64,000 nucleotides of DNA from Mimachlamys varia. Its lineage: Eukaryota > Mollusca > Bivalvia > Pectinida > Pectinidae. The stretch is from NCBI GenBank assembly GCA_947623455.1, contig OX392538.1, positions 23,807,001 to 23,871,000 on the forward strand, given 5' to 3'. Positions 1-11,831 of this stretch are shown here, one piece after another; within the stretch, counting starts at the first letter, position 1; every line of letters starts with the position of its first letter. Made by a program: the position numbers and the translations under genes. The notes below the pieces were generated by a model. The model had not been told where the DNA came from. It saw only the letters and a program-made list of their open reading frames with translations, and made no database searches.

Positions 1-70
1 CGACATACTAAGTCGTAATTACGAAATAACTAAGTCGTAATTACGACATACTAAGTCGTAATTACGACAT
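1..70. repeat. Short tandem repeat, period 21-22 bp, cut by the window edge
   Basis: A unit beginning CTAAGTCG recurs at positions 8, 30 and 51. Each unit contains the perfect 12-bp palindrome TCGTAATTACGA. The array runs off the left edge, so its full size is unknown. A weak foldback follows, with CACTAACCG at 91-99 against CGGTTAGTG at 147-155. No function is inferred. Confidence 0.8.
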
Positions 71-475
71 AAAAAGTTTACTTCATGTGGCACTAACCGG
101 CTTCCGTAGAATACCCATATTTATATATATTCGGAGGCTGGTGGTGCGGTTAGTGACTGTCGCGATTCAGCGATAGTCGCACCGACAGTTCACATGTTTT
201 TTTTTATTTTTATAACTTTACATGTTTGTGTTAAAATGAGATTATGTCATATGAATTGTTTGAATACGTCAATATTGACGTGGATTCACAGAGTTTGTAC
301 GGGTATACGAGAAATAAAAGTGGGTTTTGTTTTGTAAAATTATATCGGCGATTATGCGCTCCATACAATAAATAATGGAATTATTATTTGGTGTTGTGGT
401 TTTCTATCGAAGGGTGAGGTTTTGGAGGGAATGCAATGTTGTTTCTTGAAACGTTTAATTATACAACAAAAACCG

Positions 476-863
476 CAATCTGATTAAAATGCAGATCCTT
501 GTTCTCACTCCGTTTTACAAGGATCTGACAACACCTAATAAGAGGTCACGTTCAGATGACCTTTGTCGCCTCTTTGCTTAACACTAACATAATTTTCCAA
601 TGACCTGTCATCTTGCAGCAAGTCATTTCGTCACATTATTCCACAAAAACTTTTTGGGACGAAATGACTAAACGGACAAATGCGAATATGCAAGCTTTGT
701 CGCCTCACAATGTCACTGTCAAGATTCTGACAGTAGTCATTGTATTGGCTAATGCAAAAGGTCTTCGGGACATGACCCCCTATGGGATTTTCTCAGAACT
801 TAACGCGGCAGAGAAAAGTTTACGGAACGGCGCGGAGATTAAGATATGATTTTAATCAGATTG
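476..863 (+). mobile_element. MITE with 9-bp TSD (Mutator-like), copy 1, 388 bp
   Basis: The ends are inverted repeats starting CAATCTGATTAAAAT. The element is flanked on both sides by the perfect 9-bp direct repeat CAAAAACCG (467-475 and 864-872). A second copy lies in the opposite orientation at 6894-7275. A TSD of 9 bp with short TIRs is typical of Mutator-like (MULE) non-autonomous elements; that class assignment is inference. A 78-codon open frame inside it is not a gene. Confidence 0.88.
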
Positions 864-1288
864 CAAAAACCGCAACATTTGTTAAAGATTATAGGTTTTT
901 GAAGTATCGCACCAAATTTGAGAGGAATTGAAAAAAATAGAAAAAAGGTCTGACGTTTTCTATGTAATGCCCGAAATGGCATCGGCTACAAAATCCAGTC
1001 CAAACACCAGTTGTTACAATCGCTTCATTCTACAAGGATGGAACTTTCTCGCGGTTTTCTTTTCGAGTAATTCGTATGAAATTATAATTTATTTATAAGT
1101 GCATTATAACAAGATACATATCTATATGTTTTAACAATCCCAGACAAAAACGTTTCAAAATTGCAATCGGTTTGAAGAGTAACACGACAAAAAATAATAT
1201 CGATTTAAAAATTATAATTAAATGATTAATTGGTATAACTCATTGCATAATATCAACTAGTGATTAGTCATTGGCATGCACATTTTAA

Positions 1289-1671
1289 AGGCCCAATATA
1301 CGTAACTTGAGGGAACTTTTCGTGATTCTGAATAATTTTTAAAAAAAAATCCAGTTGATAACCATGCAAAAATAAGCCTAAAACGAAGTGAACCTGAGCG
1401 GTAACTAACAAGAAACTCTTGACAAAAATATCCAAAGACTTGAGAATAATTCAGGTGGGGCCCACTTCAACAACAAACCGAAGGTAAAAGACGGTTCAAA
1501 ATGGACGCGTGTTTACAAATAGCGTGTTTCAAATGCTGCTGTACCGGTAACCGCAAAGAATTCATCTTGAATATTGGTGATATCAGTTAATCTTAACTAA
1601 TTCTATAAATATAATAAGTTATTAGGATTGATTGTTGCTTTAAGTTTTGCCGAAAGTTACGTATATTGGGC
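1289..1671 (+). mobile_element. MITE with TTAA target (piggyBac-like), copy 1, right end clipped
   Basis: The left end is TTAA followed by AGGCCCAATATACG. The right end is the inverted repeat CGTATATTGGGC, but the terminal bases and the right-hand TTAA seen in the copy at 53077 are missing. A diverged direct repeat of about 35 bp, starting CAACTAGTGATTAGTCA, lies immediately outside both ends (about 1252-1286 and 1671-1705). This suggests a local duplication or rearrangement around the insertion. Confidence 0.8.
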
Positions 1672-1871
1672 AACTAGTGATTAGTCACTGACATGCACAG
1701 TTTATTAATATTAGGACAGTAATAGATGACAACAAGTTATCTCCCCATCTGTGGTCCACGTCCATGGACACGTGCATAAGCCGGACGTGAATCAATTTCA
1801 TGAAATATGTTGTCCGCTTATATAAGTATACCTGTTAGGGGACGATACCGCATAACCATAATTACATTTTT

Positions 1872-2237
1872 AATCTCCCAAATTAACCATATAACGAGGC
1901 GCACGTGTGATCTTCATACCAGGATGTTTTTAGATAATAAATCAATGTCATGTCGTTTTAATTTTCTAATTAATCTCGTGATTTTTATGTTTGTTTATTT
2001 CCGTCTTTTCCATATAAAAAGTTTGTTTGAGCTTATATAACAGATATATGTAGAGGGATAATTAATACCGGAAAACAATAAGTGCATTAATAATCTCCCT
2101 ATAGAATCATATAACGAGGCGCACGTGCATACCAGGATGTTTTGAAATGATAAATTAATGTCTTGGAGTTTTAATTTTCTATTTAATCTCCTGATTTTTA
2201 TGTTTGTTTATTTCCGTCTTTTGCATATTAAAAGTAT
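1872..2237. repeat. Direct duplication of about 150 bp (period about 220 bp)
   Basis: The block containing ATAACGAGGCGCACGTG occurs at 1891 and again at 2111, followed by matching sequence through CATACCAGGATGTTTT and TTTATTTCCGTCTTTT. The two copies differ by small indels. No coding potential is conserved between them. Confidence 0.75.
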
Positions 2238-2472
2238 GTTTTTTGAGAAATGAATATTTTCACTAACCATATCCATAGGCACTTGTGGCCAGGAGAATTA
2301 CCATCTATATATAGATAACTGAGCGAAATATAAATAATTAAAAATATATAAAAACGAAAGTTCAATTTTTTTTTGTGTGGGTGTTATTAATTTTCTAATA
2401 CCCTAATGAAAACAATAGCAAACTTTCAGCTTGATACGTGAAGCGGTTAAATTTCACACAAAAAATCAACTA

Positions 2473-2536
2473 TCAGACACTGAAAAGCTCTCTTTGTTGA
2501 ACTGTTGTTCAACAAAGAGAGTTTTTCAGTGTCTGA
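2473..2536. repeat. Near-perfect 30-bp inverted repeat with a 4-nt loop
   Basis: The left arm TCAGACACTGAAAA (continuing to GTTGAAC) pairs with the right arm GTTCAACA (continuing to TTTTCAGTGTCTGA). There is a single G/T mismatch and the loop is TGTT. It could be a small foldback element or a transcribed hairpin; the sequence alone does not decide. Confidence 0.85.
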
Positions 2537-3944
2537 AGGGAGGTAACTCCTATACAATTTTATCGTTTTTTTGTACATGCAGGATTTTTCTTGTCTAAAT
2601 GTGATTTGTTGTATGTAGGGGATACTTTTTCAGTTTTCCTGTAAAAATATCTCTAATGTTTAGTTTATGATTTTTTTTATTAACGACGATTCACAATCTT
2701 AACCTTTGGTCGCAGTTTCTACGTACGCATCAAACCTAGTATTTGGCACGAGGAATTATGCAATGGAGTCCGTCCCTATGCCGAACGTCCTGTCAGTAGT
2801 TGATAATTCGTCCTGAACGGTTGTAGATTTTTTTTTTTTTTTACATTACAAAGTTTATTAATTAAAACATAATCTTACATAATAATAATAATTAGCTCGT
2901 GTTTGGACATATTTCTAAATGAGATACATTTTCTGAAGGTCAAATGTTATTCCAGAAGGAAAATCAAGGTCTCAGTTGTGTCGATTAATCGGAAAGTACC
3001 TTAAATCTCAACATTGTACGACATGAAACTTTTTTTTTTAACAATAACAGTTTAGACTATCAAACAATAACATATTTATTTGATATCAAGAATTATTACT
3101 TAGCACATCAGTACCATAGTTATATTTATATTATCGTTTTCTATGTTAAAAAAGATTTCTTATGTTTTCTTGCGAATCGGCACGGAACCGGGAACAGGAT
3201 AGTGGTCACATGATTCAAAACAAAACCACGTGATTGCTCGTATAAAAAAAATAGAACCGGAAACGCAAATGTCAGGTAGCCGCGGTAAACAAATATTGGA
3301 TGACGAAAAACAGAGTCACAAGACTAGACAAGAAAGAAGCCGAAAGAGACTATTGATAGATCTGAACAGATACATCTGATCAACAAAAAGAAATACGACA
3401 CCATCAAAGAAGACGAAGAGCATGGTTTGACGGACGAAGCGTGGTTGAGTTGACAGGGCTTTCAGAAAACAAAAAACGTACAGCTTCATTGTAAGATTAT
3501 GCTCGGTAATGCTTGTAATAACAATTATAATTTGATTTGTTTATTTGTAGAAAATCAATGAAACGCTTTTAGAAATATTTATTTGCTACCTGAATGCCAT
3601 GGACGTGGTTTAAGGCAATTTAAAAATTTTGTGTCATTTCAGTTGTTGAGCATTTTACTGTAATGTTACATCACTTTCGTAACATAACCTTCTAGATACA
3701 TTCAAGGGGTAAATAATGACAAAATAATCAAAATAAATTGAATGATAGAATTGATAAATGCATTATACCACACACAATCACATAATTATGATGAATGTGG
3801 TTCTATATACTTACAATTAAATAGTTTATTTTATCATAATTATTAGTAGAAAACGATTATCATTAAAAAAGACTGCATGGACTTTTTATTTTCAAAATTT
3901 CATGGTAATGATAGTAATAGTTCGGTGTTCGTATATACCGCTTT

Positions 3945-4258
3945 ATCACGACCATTAAGGCCGTCTCAAAGCGGTTCACAAATTATTATCTGTGGTTATA
4001 GGGCCTTGGCAACCAGCCAATAACGTTCTCAACTCCCTGTGGAGCATACAACCGGTGCTGCTATTTCGACGCTCACATCTAGCATTATACAATTTCTAGC
4101 ACTACCCAACCACGTACTCATTTACAGCTGAGTAGACTGGAACAAGCTGAATAAAGTATCTTGCTCAGTGAAACAACACAAATGCCGGGGCTGGTACTCG
4201 AACTCGCAACCCTTCGATCACGAGTCCGGTTTCCTATCACTGGACAACCGGGCCGCAT
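3945..4258 (-). mobile_element. tRNA-derived SINE, minus strand
   Basis: Read on the minus strand, the element starts near 4258 with a tRNA-like head. It has an A-box-like GGTTGTCCAGTG stretch and a B-box-like GGGTTGCGAGTTCGAG, then a central part containing the complement of TTTACAGCTGAGTAGACTGG. This layout (Pol III promoter head, conserved central part, 3' tail) is that of tRNA-derived SINEs. The 5' edge is clear. The 3' edge (about 3945) is approximate. Confidence 0.65.
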
Positions 4259-4425
4259 GGTGTGTATTGTAAAGTGATTTACAGAAAAAAATCTAAAGAA
4301 AAAGTACCGTATCTTTTAGAAACTTCGAATACACGCTATCCAAAAGAGACTGTTTTACACAGTTTCCCTGTAGTATTGTCTTGGATTGCAATTTGCTCAG
4401 CGACTGACATGGTGGTTAATGTTTA

Positions 4426-5605
4426 GGTCACCCATTCACGGATTCGACGCCGAATTAGCTACGGATACGATCCGGCATCATTCGTGGCAATCTGTAAGGG
4501 TCGTTAACTTTGCGTATTGTAGCTGTAGTCATAAGTAGAAGTGCTTGTATATCCGCGACAATTTTTGAACATTTCAAAACTTGATCTACACGGATCAAAC
4601 AATCGTAGTATATAGAACGTTCTGATCCGTATTAGTTCCTATTAATCCGTACTTATCTATAGTACTATTTACAACACGTATTTACAGTATGTTTTTCGAA
4701 TTTGTCACGGATCGACAAAATCTCATTACGTTGTATTACGGATCACTCCCTGACGTTTTGTTGTATATTGTATCAAACCGTTCTTATTCGTACTTATACC
4801 GTAGCAAACCACTGTTTATCCGCAGTGCAAACGTTCTGACGCGTGTCGTTCCGTATAAAACCGTATCATTTCCGTATTACACCGTGTCGTACCGTAACAA
4901 TTCGTATTACTCATGTTGCAAATCCCCCTCCCAATTCCCGCCTCCCTGCCTTATCCTTGGTAAGTAAGTCCAGAATCCGTAGTCACACCGTTATATTTAC
5001 ATTTGCGTTGCAACCCACTATATGAACATTACCAGCAAAAATGCCTTTCATAAAGGTATGAAAGTAATGGTTCTCGAGACGTAGAACGTGGTTTCATTAT
5101 GACGTCATAGATCAAGCTTGTTCAATGAAAGTCTTGTCGCGCCGCTTCGAATAACATGGAGAATGCCCTTGCGTCAAACGCTCAAATGACTAATAATTAT
5201 CATTGGCGCCAATTTTATTCAAGCTGGGCTGTTCCGCCCATGTTGTTTAAATGACGACACATATACAAACGCAGGTAATAAACTATTAACTGGAAAAAAT
5301 ATCAATAAAGTTCAGCAATTGTTCTATAGTAAAAATGTAAATATATGGATTGAAAGTATTTTTTTAACTTCCATAGTGCTATGAAAGGTCAGCCGTTACA
5401 TCCATATTCAGCATGAAGCCCTAGCAGGCTTCATTCAGTATGGATGTAACGGCTGACCTTTAATAGCACCATGAAAGTTAGAAAAATGACTTTAAATCCT
5501 TATGTGCATCCGTATTGGATCCATATCGGACTACGGTATTTCCGGGGTCATCCGTAAGATTTATTCCGTAGTGGAACCGGGGAGGTGATCCGTGAATGGG
5601 TGACC
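4426..5605. mobile_element. 1.18-kb non-coding DNA element with TIRs
   Basis: The two ends carry the inverted repeat GGTCACCCATTCACGGAT (left 4426-4443, right 5588-5605). No open frame inside looks like a transposase. The short frames near 4689-5025 sit in a run of degenerate 'CCGTA' motifs. I could not identify a convincing target-site duplication, so the class is unknown. A long hairpin (5366-5479) lies within it. Confidence 0.65.
5366..5479. repeat. Long hairpin (arms of about 54 bp) inside the TIR element
   Basis: The left arm runs from AACTTCCATAGTGCTATG through AAAGGTCAGCCGTTACATCC to ATGAAGCC. The right arm from 5426 is its near-perfect reverse complement, with a loop of about 6 nt. 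The arms are far more similar than the host element's outer parts, so the hairpin may be a nested young foldback. Confidence 0.85.
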
Positions 5606-6031
5606 CAGGCATAACGATACATACTTTTAACGGCCTCTTATCTTCAATTTAAATTTTGAATAAATGCAATTTTTGGATGAATAAATAGATTATGTTGCTG
5701 ACATTATATGTAAATAAGTAAAAGACGATGTGTCGTACAATAACGATAATGTTTCAGCATTCAGCACCTGTGGTATTAACGATTAATGAAGTTTTTTTTA
5801 ACCGATAGTGTTCAACATCAAAAGGAATCCGTACAGGTGCGACATCTGGAATGCGGAAGCTGGTAGAATTATTTTACAGATAAAATGTAATATAGACTTC
5901 AAACGCTAGAATGGTGTATATCACAGTGTTATGTAATACTTGTTTGATTAGTAGATATCTTTTTGATGATGGTAAATATATTTCGAAAGCAGGTCGGCAG
6001 ATCTGATTGGTAAGACTTGGTTTGAGCTTTA

Positions 6032-6255
6032 TCCATCCTCGATATCCAGTGGTTATGCTCACCTACGCTCTCCACACCCCTGGGGTATGTCATGGTAAAA
6101 ATGAAGGCTCGCTCAGGTAAAACAATCAACCAATTACTGGGCTGATGCCTGTCTTTACCGTTATGTGGCCACGATATTCTGTTGATGAACATCAAAGGGT
6201 CGAAGCAGTCTTCTTGCCTCTGTAGGTGAGTGTAACCCCTAGGTATCGAGGATGG
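6032..6255. mobile_element. Small TIR element (family F), copy 1
   Basis: The left end CCATCCTCGATATCCAG and the right end TATCGAGGATGG are inverted repeats. A second, more diverged copy with the same ends lies at about 31180-31464. No coding content is seen; it is probably a MITE. Confidence 0.6.
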
Positions 6256-6334
6256 GTATCGAGTATAGGATAGGTCGATGTCGACAACTGACAAACAAAC
6301 TAACAACACAAGGATTCGAGAAATGCAGGTTGAT

Positions 6335-6702
6335 CAGAACTATGGGCAAGTTTTATGGTCACCATCTTTGTCTCGTTGAGAACTATTCTGTATCTTTAAG
6401 TGATATGAAGATGGCCGTTTTCGAGTATACTCATTAATTAGTGTATTTACTTGTTGTGATTGACAATGATACTCGGTTCCCATTTTGAGAACTTGATGTT
6501 TACATGGATGTGACAAAGATTTACATTGCGGGTGTCGTCGATGAAGCAGAAGACGCTTGCTCTTCCGGAATACCTGGTCTTATTCTCTTGTACTTTTACA
6601 AGAGTCTCCATGTAAATCTTTCCTTTGTTCATATTTTGCCCCTGGTTTAATCGATTTTGAGTTTGGAATATGCTTTTGTTATCGATTCGGTATTCTCTTA
6701 TT
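6335..6702 (+). repeat. Interspersed repeat family C, copy 1
   Basis: This stretch aligns along its length with 17650-17980 and 21545-21835 on the same strand and, reversed, with 36175-36350 and 22185-22285. Shared landmarks are GGGTGTCGTCGATGA, CTTCCGGAA.ACCTGGT, a CATATTTTGCCCC stretch, TTAATCGATTTTGAGTT and a tail GGTATTCTCTTAT. Short open frames here (on either strand) are not conserved as protein. Confidence 0.7.
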
Positions 6703-6893
6703 AATTTGATCAGACTTAACGTCCACTAAACAGCTAAGCTCATTCAAGGACGTGTGTGTAAATTGAGCCCCTGTGCGGACTGCCTGTGTATTTGTAACAG
6801 ACTGGATGATATGTCAATGGAACTGTTTTTATCCAGCTATCTAAAATGAAATACAGATCACATGAGAAACTATATTGCAGTCTGACAAGGACC

Positions 6894-7275
6894 CGATCTG
6901 AATAAAATCATATCTTGATCTCCGCGCCGTTCCGTAAACTCCTCTCTGCTGCGTTAAGATCTGAGAAAATTCCAAAGGAGGTCATGTTCCGATGATCTTT
7001 TGCATTAGCTAATCCAATTACTACTTTCAGAATCTTGACAGTGAAATTTTGAGGCGAGAAAGCTTGCATAATCGTATTTAGTCATTTTGTCACCAAAAAG
7101 TTCATATGGAATAATGTGACGAAATGGCTTGCTGCAAGATGACAGGTCACTGGAAAAATTATTTTAGTGTTAAGTAAAGAGGCGACAAAGGTCATTTGAA
7201 CGTAACCTCTTATGGGATGTTGTCAGATCCTTGTAAAACGGAGTGAGAACAACGATCTGTATTTTAATCAGATTG
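6894..7275 (-). mobile_element. MITE with 9-bp TSD (Mutator-like), copy 2, inverted
   Basis: This is the reverse-oriented relative of 476-863, 382 bp long, ending TTTTAATCAGATTG. The flanks are ACAAGGACC (6885-6893) and ACAAAGACC (7276-7284), a 9-bp TSD with one mismatch. Both copies therefore agree on the 9-bp TSD length. It lies just downstream of the MCT-A poly(A) signal. Confidence 0.87.
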
Positions 7276-7351
7276 ACAAAGACCCTAAATCAAAACTCGA
7301 GTAAACATAATGTAAGTGAAAATGCAGTTGATAAAACAATGTTTAAGTAGT

Positions 7352-7357
7352 TTTATT
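7352..7357 (-). terminator. Probable poly(A) signal of MCT-A
   Basis: TTTATT on the plus strand reads AATAAA on the minus strand, about 105 nt beyond the MCT-A stop codon. It is the nearest canonical hexamer I see downstream of the gene. Confidence 0.55.
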
Positions 7358-7462
7358 ACATACATGTAGCATCAATATAAAAAAAAAACTCCAGACGGTT
7401 TGTATAACATGTAAATGCAGCACCAGCGACAAGTAAAATAAAATAGTAAGTTAATATTGAGG

Positions 7463-10400
7463 TTATACGTCCGTTAATGCTACAATGGGTGCCGGCTTTT
7501 CTAATTGACTGTTTGACATAGTTACTTTTGAATTAATCTCGTTAGATTGCGTTGAGGCTGTTATATGTGATAGCGATGAGCCATTATGGATTTGTTCTGC
7601 CTCGTCTCCTGGCGAGCTGGCATTGTTTTCGTCGTCAGTCAGCATCTTTATTTGTTCTTCTTCAGAAAAATGTTGATCAGTGTCTTTGTTGTTTTCATCA
7701 TAGCACCAGAATTTATCAAAGAGAGGTTCAAGAAGCAAAACGATACCGGAAATATAGTAGCATGCTCCCATCACCCTGAACGACACGTCCCATGTCCCTG
7801 TAGCGTCCTCAATCCAGCCTATAGGGATCAAATACAAACTCCATCAGTATTGAACAAGTAGTATAGATAAGGAATCATTTACAGCCTCACACGTCTTGTT
7901 GTTGTTGTTGTTTTTTATACATGTAACACCTAGTTCAACATGAAATGTGCATGAGTCGTAAAACATATAACGTGGCTTAATTAACTCTCATTTTCCCACC
8001 GGAAAGCCGATGTCATCTTTGGAATTAGTTAAGGATCAACTTCAATCAATTGTTTGTGTTATGGCTCAATAACATAAAAAATATATTGAAATTAATCCTG
8101 GTAATTTAATCTTATTTTTACATAATCTTTGTGAAAATTTACTTGTATTGTGGGACTCTTTCCTCTCATAAATCATTACGCTGTTGTATCAGCAAATCAA
8201 AAGTGACGTTACAAATGGCGACGCCATTGTTTACGTTATGCTAAAATAACACAAATTTCTAGGTCACAAAAAAGTGCCTCTTACAAACAAGATATAATTA
8301 TAGCATTATTACAAGTAGGTTTGTAAATAAAAAGATGACCATTGCATCGAGGTTTTACGGAACAAAAACTATCTGTGTTAAACAAATCGATACTGTACGT
8401 AATACATAACTGGCATATACAAAATGTATTGCATTCACTGTAGGTGAATTCATTTTCCGAATTTGTTTCAAAACGTTGTCATTAAATGAAATCTAAAATA
8501 TCTCATGACTTCTGCTCAAGATATAAATATATTTTCATCGCCAAAAATTTCATATTCAACCATTAATACATTTAACTAAATGTAACCAATATTATAAAAA
8601 AACGAAGCAACGTTACTTACTTGTGAGGGAAAACAAAATGAAATGCACTGCATTTCATAAACACAATCTTGGCGATGTATTTTGACTGCTATTTCCCCTG
8701 AACTAATATTCCCAATAACTTACGTATACTTACCCATTGATGGTTGGCCGAGAACTAGACCTAGCGACAGAAACAGCGTCAACAGTCCCATTGCTGACGT
8801 CAGTCGGTCCAGTTTTACACAGTCCAACATTGCTACAGCCATCAGACTCCAGAACGCTCCCGGAAATATACCAAGTACACAGCCGTAAGCTATCATTGCA
8901 GGATAGTTTCGTAGAAATGGAATTAAAATGGCGGACGTTCCACTTGCAGCTGCCGAAATTATCATTATCTTTTTCTTTTCTAATATTTTCAGGTCGGCTA
9001 ACCATCCAAAAAACGACCTAGCAAAAATCTCTGTCGCTCCTACCATTGATAATGCTATAGTTAGCTCGTGTCTCTTTAATCCTATTGACTGCATGTGTGC
9101 AGGAAAGACTGCAAAGCTCGATGAATATGCAAATATATTGATTGTTAGGGATATTACGTACATAGATAAGCGGGGAATACGAAATAAACTAAAATCTACT
9201 ATTGGTTTCTTCTTTGTTTTAAATGGCTTGTGTTCTGAGTGATTCTGTTCAAATTTTTCCTGGGAAGTTATCTTCACTTCCGGTTTATCATCAGCTAAAG
9301 TCTTTGATTTCATTAGCTGATATGGCTGACGTAAAAGGGCTCCAGCAACACACATATGAAGGAGTGTTGCACTGATGAGAAACATAGCACCATTAACACC
9401 AAATGTGTCAATTGCATAACGAAAGAAATAGGGGAACAGGAAGCTACCGATTCCACTACCGGATAGTACTATTCCATTGGCTAAGGCTCGCCTTTTTTCG
9501 AAGTAGAAACTGACTAACGTTGTACATGGGGAATACAGTAATCCGCCTCCGAAACCTGAAGAAAGTGAGAATAAAATTACACACAATTTTGTCACTTATG
9601 TAGCAATTTTATCTGCAAAAGTATTGCCATCAGATAAATATTGATATATTTCATTGGTAGAAAACGCATTGTCAATAACGTTAACACAATTATTGTAAAT
9701 TTCAATACGAATGCTCGTTATTTTAATGCTTAATCTTTAAAGGTATTAAAGCTGACTTGGATTTAAAATATCGATGTGTTGTGGTGGTAAAACTGACCGG
9801 AAATGAAGCCAATAGTAAGGAACATCCACTCAATCCGGGGAACAAATGCGGACAAAAAGTACCCAGTGGCCATCAATAATCCGCCAATCATCACTACGGC
9901 ACGAAACGAAAATCGGACGGCTAGGTAATTAGCGACAGGCCCTGAGAAGTACAAGATAATATGTTAGCAACAATCATACAAAACTGTCAACATTTCTTAT
10001 TTGTTTTTGAAATGGTTTGTGTTTCGATTCCTACCTTTTGGCCCCTGACATCACTGACGAGCTCCAGAAGGACGAAACAACTGTATGATGCAGTTTAATT
10101 AATTAAATACTGTATCTGTTACTAAATTTAAAGGATGTAGCATGTGTGTATGTGTGTGTTACGTCATTCGTTACAATGTGCAATTACTGTGTAACTGGTC
10201 ATTGGGACCAGTTGTTTTGGCCGGTTTACACAGGTGTAAGGTTTGTAGAGGTTTGATATGAGTTCAAAGGGAAATGTTCAGACCGGACCGTAAGGCCGGA
10301 ATAGACAGGGATTCGGATTAGACAGTAGTCGGTTAAGAAAAGTTATACTGTATTTGCATAAATGTGGTTTGCACATATTTATAAGGATATGAGGATAAGT

Positions 10401-11831
10401 GTAAGCCTTCAATACATCTATCACTTTACCACATACATTGAACTCTCCTTGCAGTATGGGCACTTTTGTCATAACGCATATAAAGAAAGAATAAAGTCAT
10501 CATATTCCATTACATGTGTATATTAAAAAGCAACTAATCTTGGTGCATCATGGTGTCTTTGGGTAGGTTTGGTATGGTATACCTCCCGGTGTATGTGATG
10601 TGAGTGTTTGGTTATGTTGGTATAAGCTTCCTTGCGATAGTTCGGAACTTGTGCTGCTTGAAAGTGCTATCACACTGAGTGAAGTATACTGCGGAAGGTC
10701 CCCTATCACATTATACTGACAACAGATAAGCCAGTCTTACCATTCCAATAATAATAATGCTTAATGTCAAGCAAGGAGGGGCTCCAACCATTGTTTGTGT
10801 CTTGGGACAAATACACGTACATAAACTCGGCTCGACTTTTATTCTGTGCCGGCAGACGACTAGGAAAAGCCACTCTAAAGCGCTTTAAAGTACATATATA
10901 TACAATTCTTATACAATCATTACAATTAACACATATAATTATATCATAAACAATTCTTAGAAGTTCGCAGGACCGGCCTTATCAGGCGCTAACTACTTGT
11001 CCTATACCACCTGGCTAAAATCTCCCTATGTGTGTGTATGTATGAGTGTGTGCTGGAGATGAATGGTGTTCTGTTTGTAGGGGGACCGTGTTTCCAACGG
11101 CATCTTTTATAGTACCACCTCACTTGAATCCTACAACACAGATACTGCAACACCCAGCCCAGACCATTTTATACCCCTCCTGGTTTGTTGGAGATGTGTG
11201 GACAGGAGAAAAACACTTTCTCTGAATATTCCATGCGTATGACGATTTCGGGGATCGCCTGCATGGAAGGCCAGAGTGTTAACCACTCGACCAATCCACC
11301 CGTCATGCATGGGCGTTACGTTTACTACTTACCCATAAAGAAGTAGAGAAACCCCTGTAGGCTTCCGATCAAGGCTGTGTTCCCAGCACCTGAGTCGTAG
11401 GTAACCAGGAGTTCCGTGTAGAGAATCCCAAACGCCTTTGACACCCCGGACAACATCATGTACAGACTGCTACTAGCTGTTGTCATCAATTATAATCCAG
11501 TGAGAACATTTAATTTCTGTACGAATGTGATTGATAACGCAATTAACTTCACCTTTACTGAAACCATTATTTTGTTAAAAGAATAATAAATTCTAAACGT
11601 TCTCACGTCGGCGTATTAACGAAACAAGAGGGAAAATCAAAATAAGAAGAAAATGCTTGAAAATACAAAATAAATGTATACTTTTGTGGAATTAAATATA
11701 TTGTGAATCAATGGCAACAGAATGTTTTCGAGATCACCACCAACCGGTACTTATTACCCATGAATCTTACCAAACAGGATGACCCATGCGTAGCCAGAGT
11801 CCACATTAGCCATTTCCGTTCCAGGAGGCAT
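7463..11831 (-). CDS. Monocarboxylate-transporter-like MFS protein (SLC16 family), MCT-A
   Basis: The five minus-strand coding exons are 11831-11771, 11476-11333, 9941-9798, 9555-8734 and 7818-7463. They join in frame to 508 codons plus stop, and all junctions are GT/AG. The start ATG (11831) is preceded by an in-frame TAA and opens MPPGTEMANVDSGYAWVILF; DSGYAW matches the MCT N-terminal D-G-x-W-x-W motif. Exon 4 carries the MCT signature YFEKRRALANG, a charged central cytosolic loop, and E-I-F-A-R in the predicted TM8. From memory of MCT1, E and R match the essential Asp/Arg pair, with a conservative Asp to Glu change. The last exon has GWIEDATGTW, a final membrane helix and an acidic tail of about 90 residues. 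The family moves monocarboxylates or related solutes across membranes with 12 TM helices. The substrate cannot be told. It is divergent to MCT-B. Confidence 0.88.
10023..10166 (-). repeat. Interspersed repeat family D, partial copy in an MCT-A intron
   Basis: It shares GGCCCCTGACATCACTGACG-like sequence, 'GGACGAAACA', TGCAGTTTAATTAAT, ATACTGTATCTGTTACTAAA and GTGTTACGTCAT with 59325-59455 and 59485-59810 in the same orientation, and with 16320-16665 and 41650-41915 reversed. Confidence 0.65.
10555..10745. repeat. Diverged repeat family E, in an MCT-A intron
   Basis: Segments such as 'CTTGCGATAGT.CGGA', 'CTATCACACTGA' and 'GAAGG.CCCCTA' recur in similar order at 13785-14040, and more weakly at 29685-29850. 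The copies are old and the edges uncertain. Confidence 0.45.
11230..11312 (-). mobile_element. tRNA-like SINE head, minus strand
   Basis: Read on the minus strand it contains TGGTCGAGTGGTTAA, a good A box, followed by an anticodon-arm-like segment. The B box is degraded. This looks like the head of a tRNA-derived SINE in the MCT-A intron rather than a working tRNA gene. Confidence 0.45.
11771..11831 (-). other. MCT-A first coding exon (61 nt)
   Basis: This small exon was found by matching it to MCT-B. It encodes the start and the DSGYAWVILF motif and ends with a phase-1 GTAAGA donor. The matching MCT-B exon is also exactly 61 nt. The upstream in-frame stop fixes the start at 11831 for this exon. 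Confidence 0.82.

Noticed and set aside
613..849. 78-codon open frame
   Set aside because: It lies entirely inside the 9-bp-TSD MITE, and the second copy of the element does not keep it open.
4689..5025. Two overlapping open frames with Tyr/Arg/Ser repeats
   Set aside because: They are translations of the degenerate CCGTA-type repeats inside the TIR element at 4426-5605.
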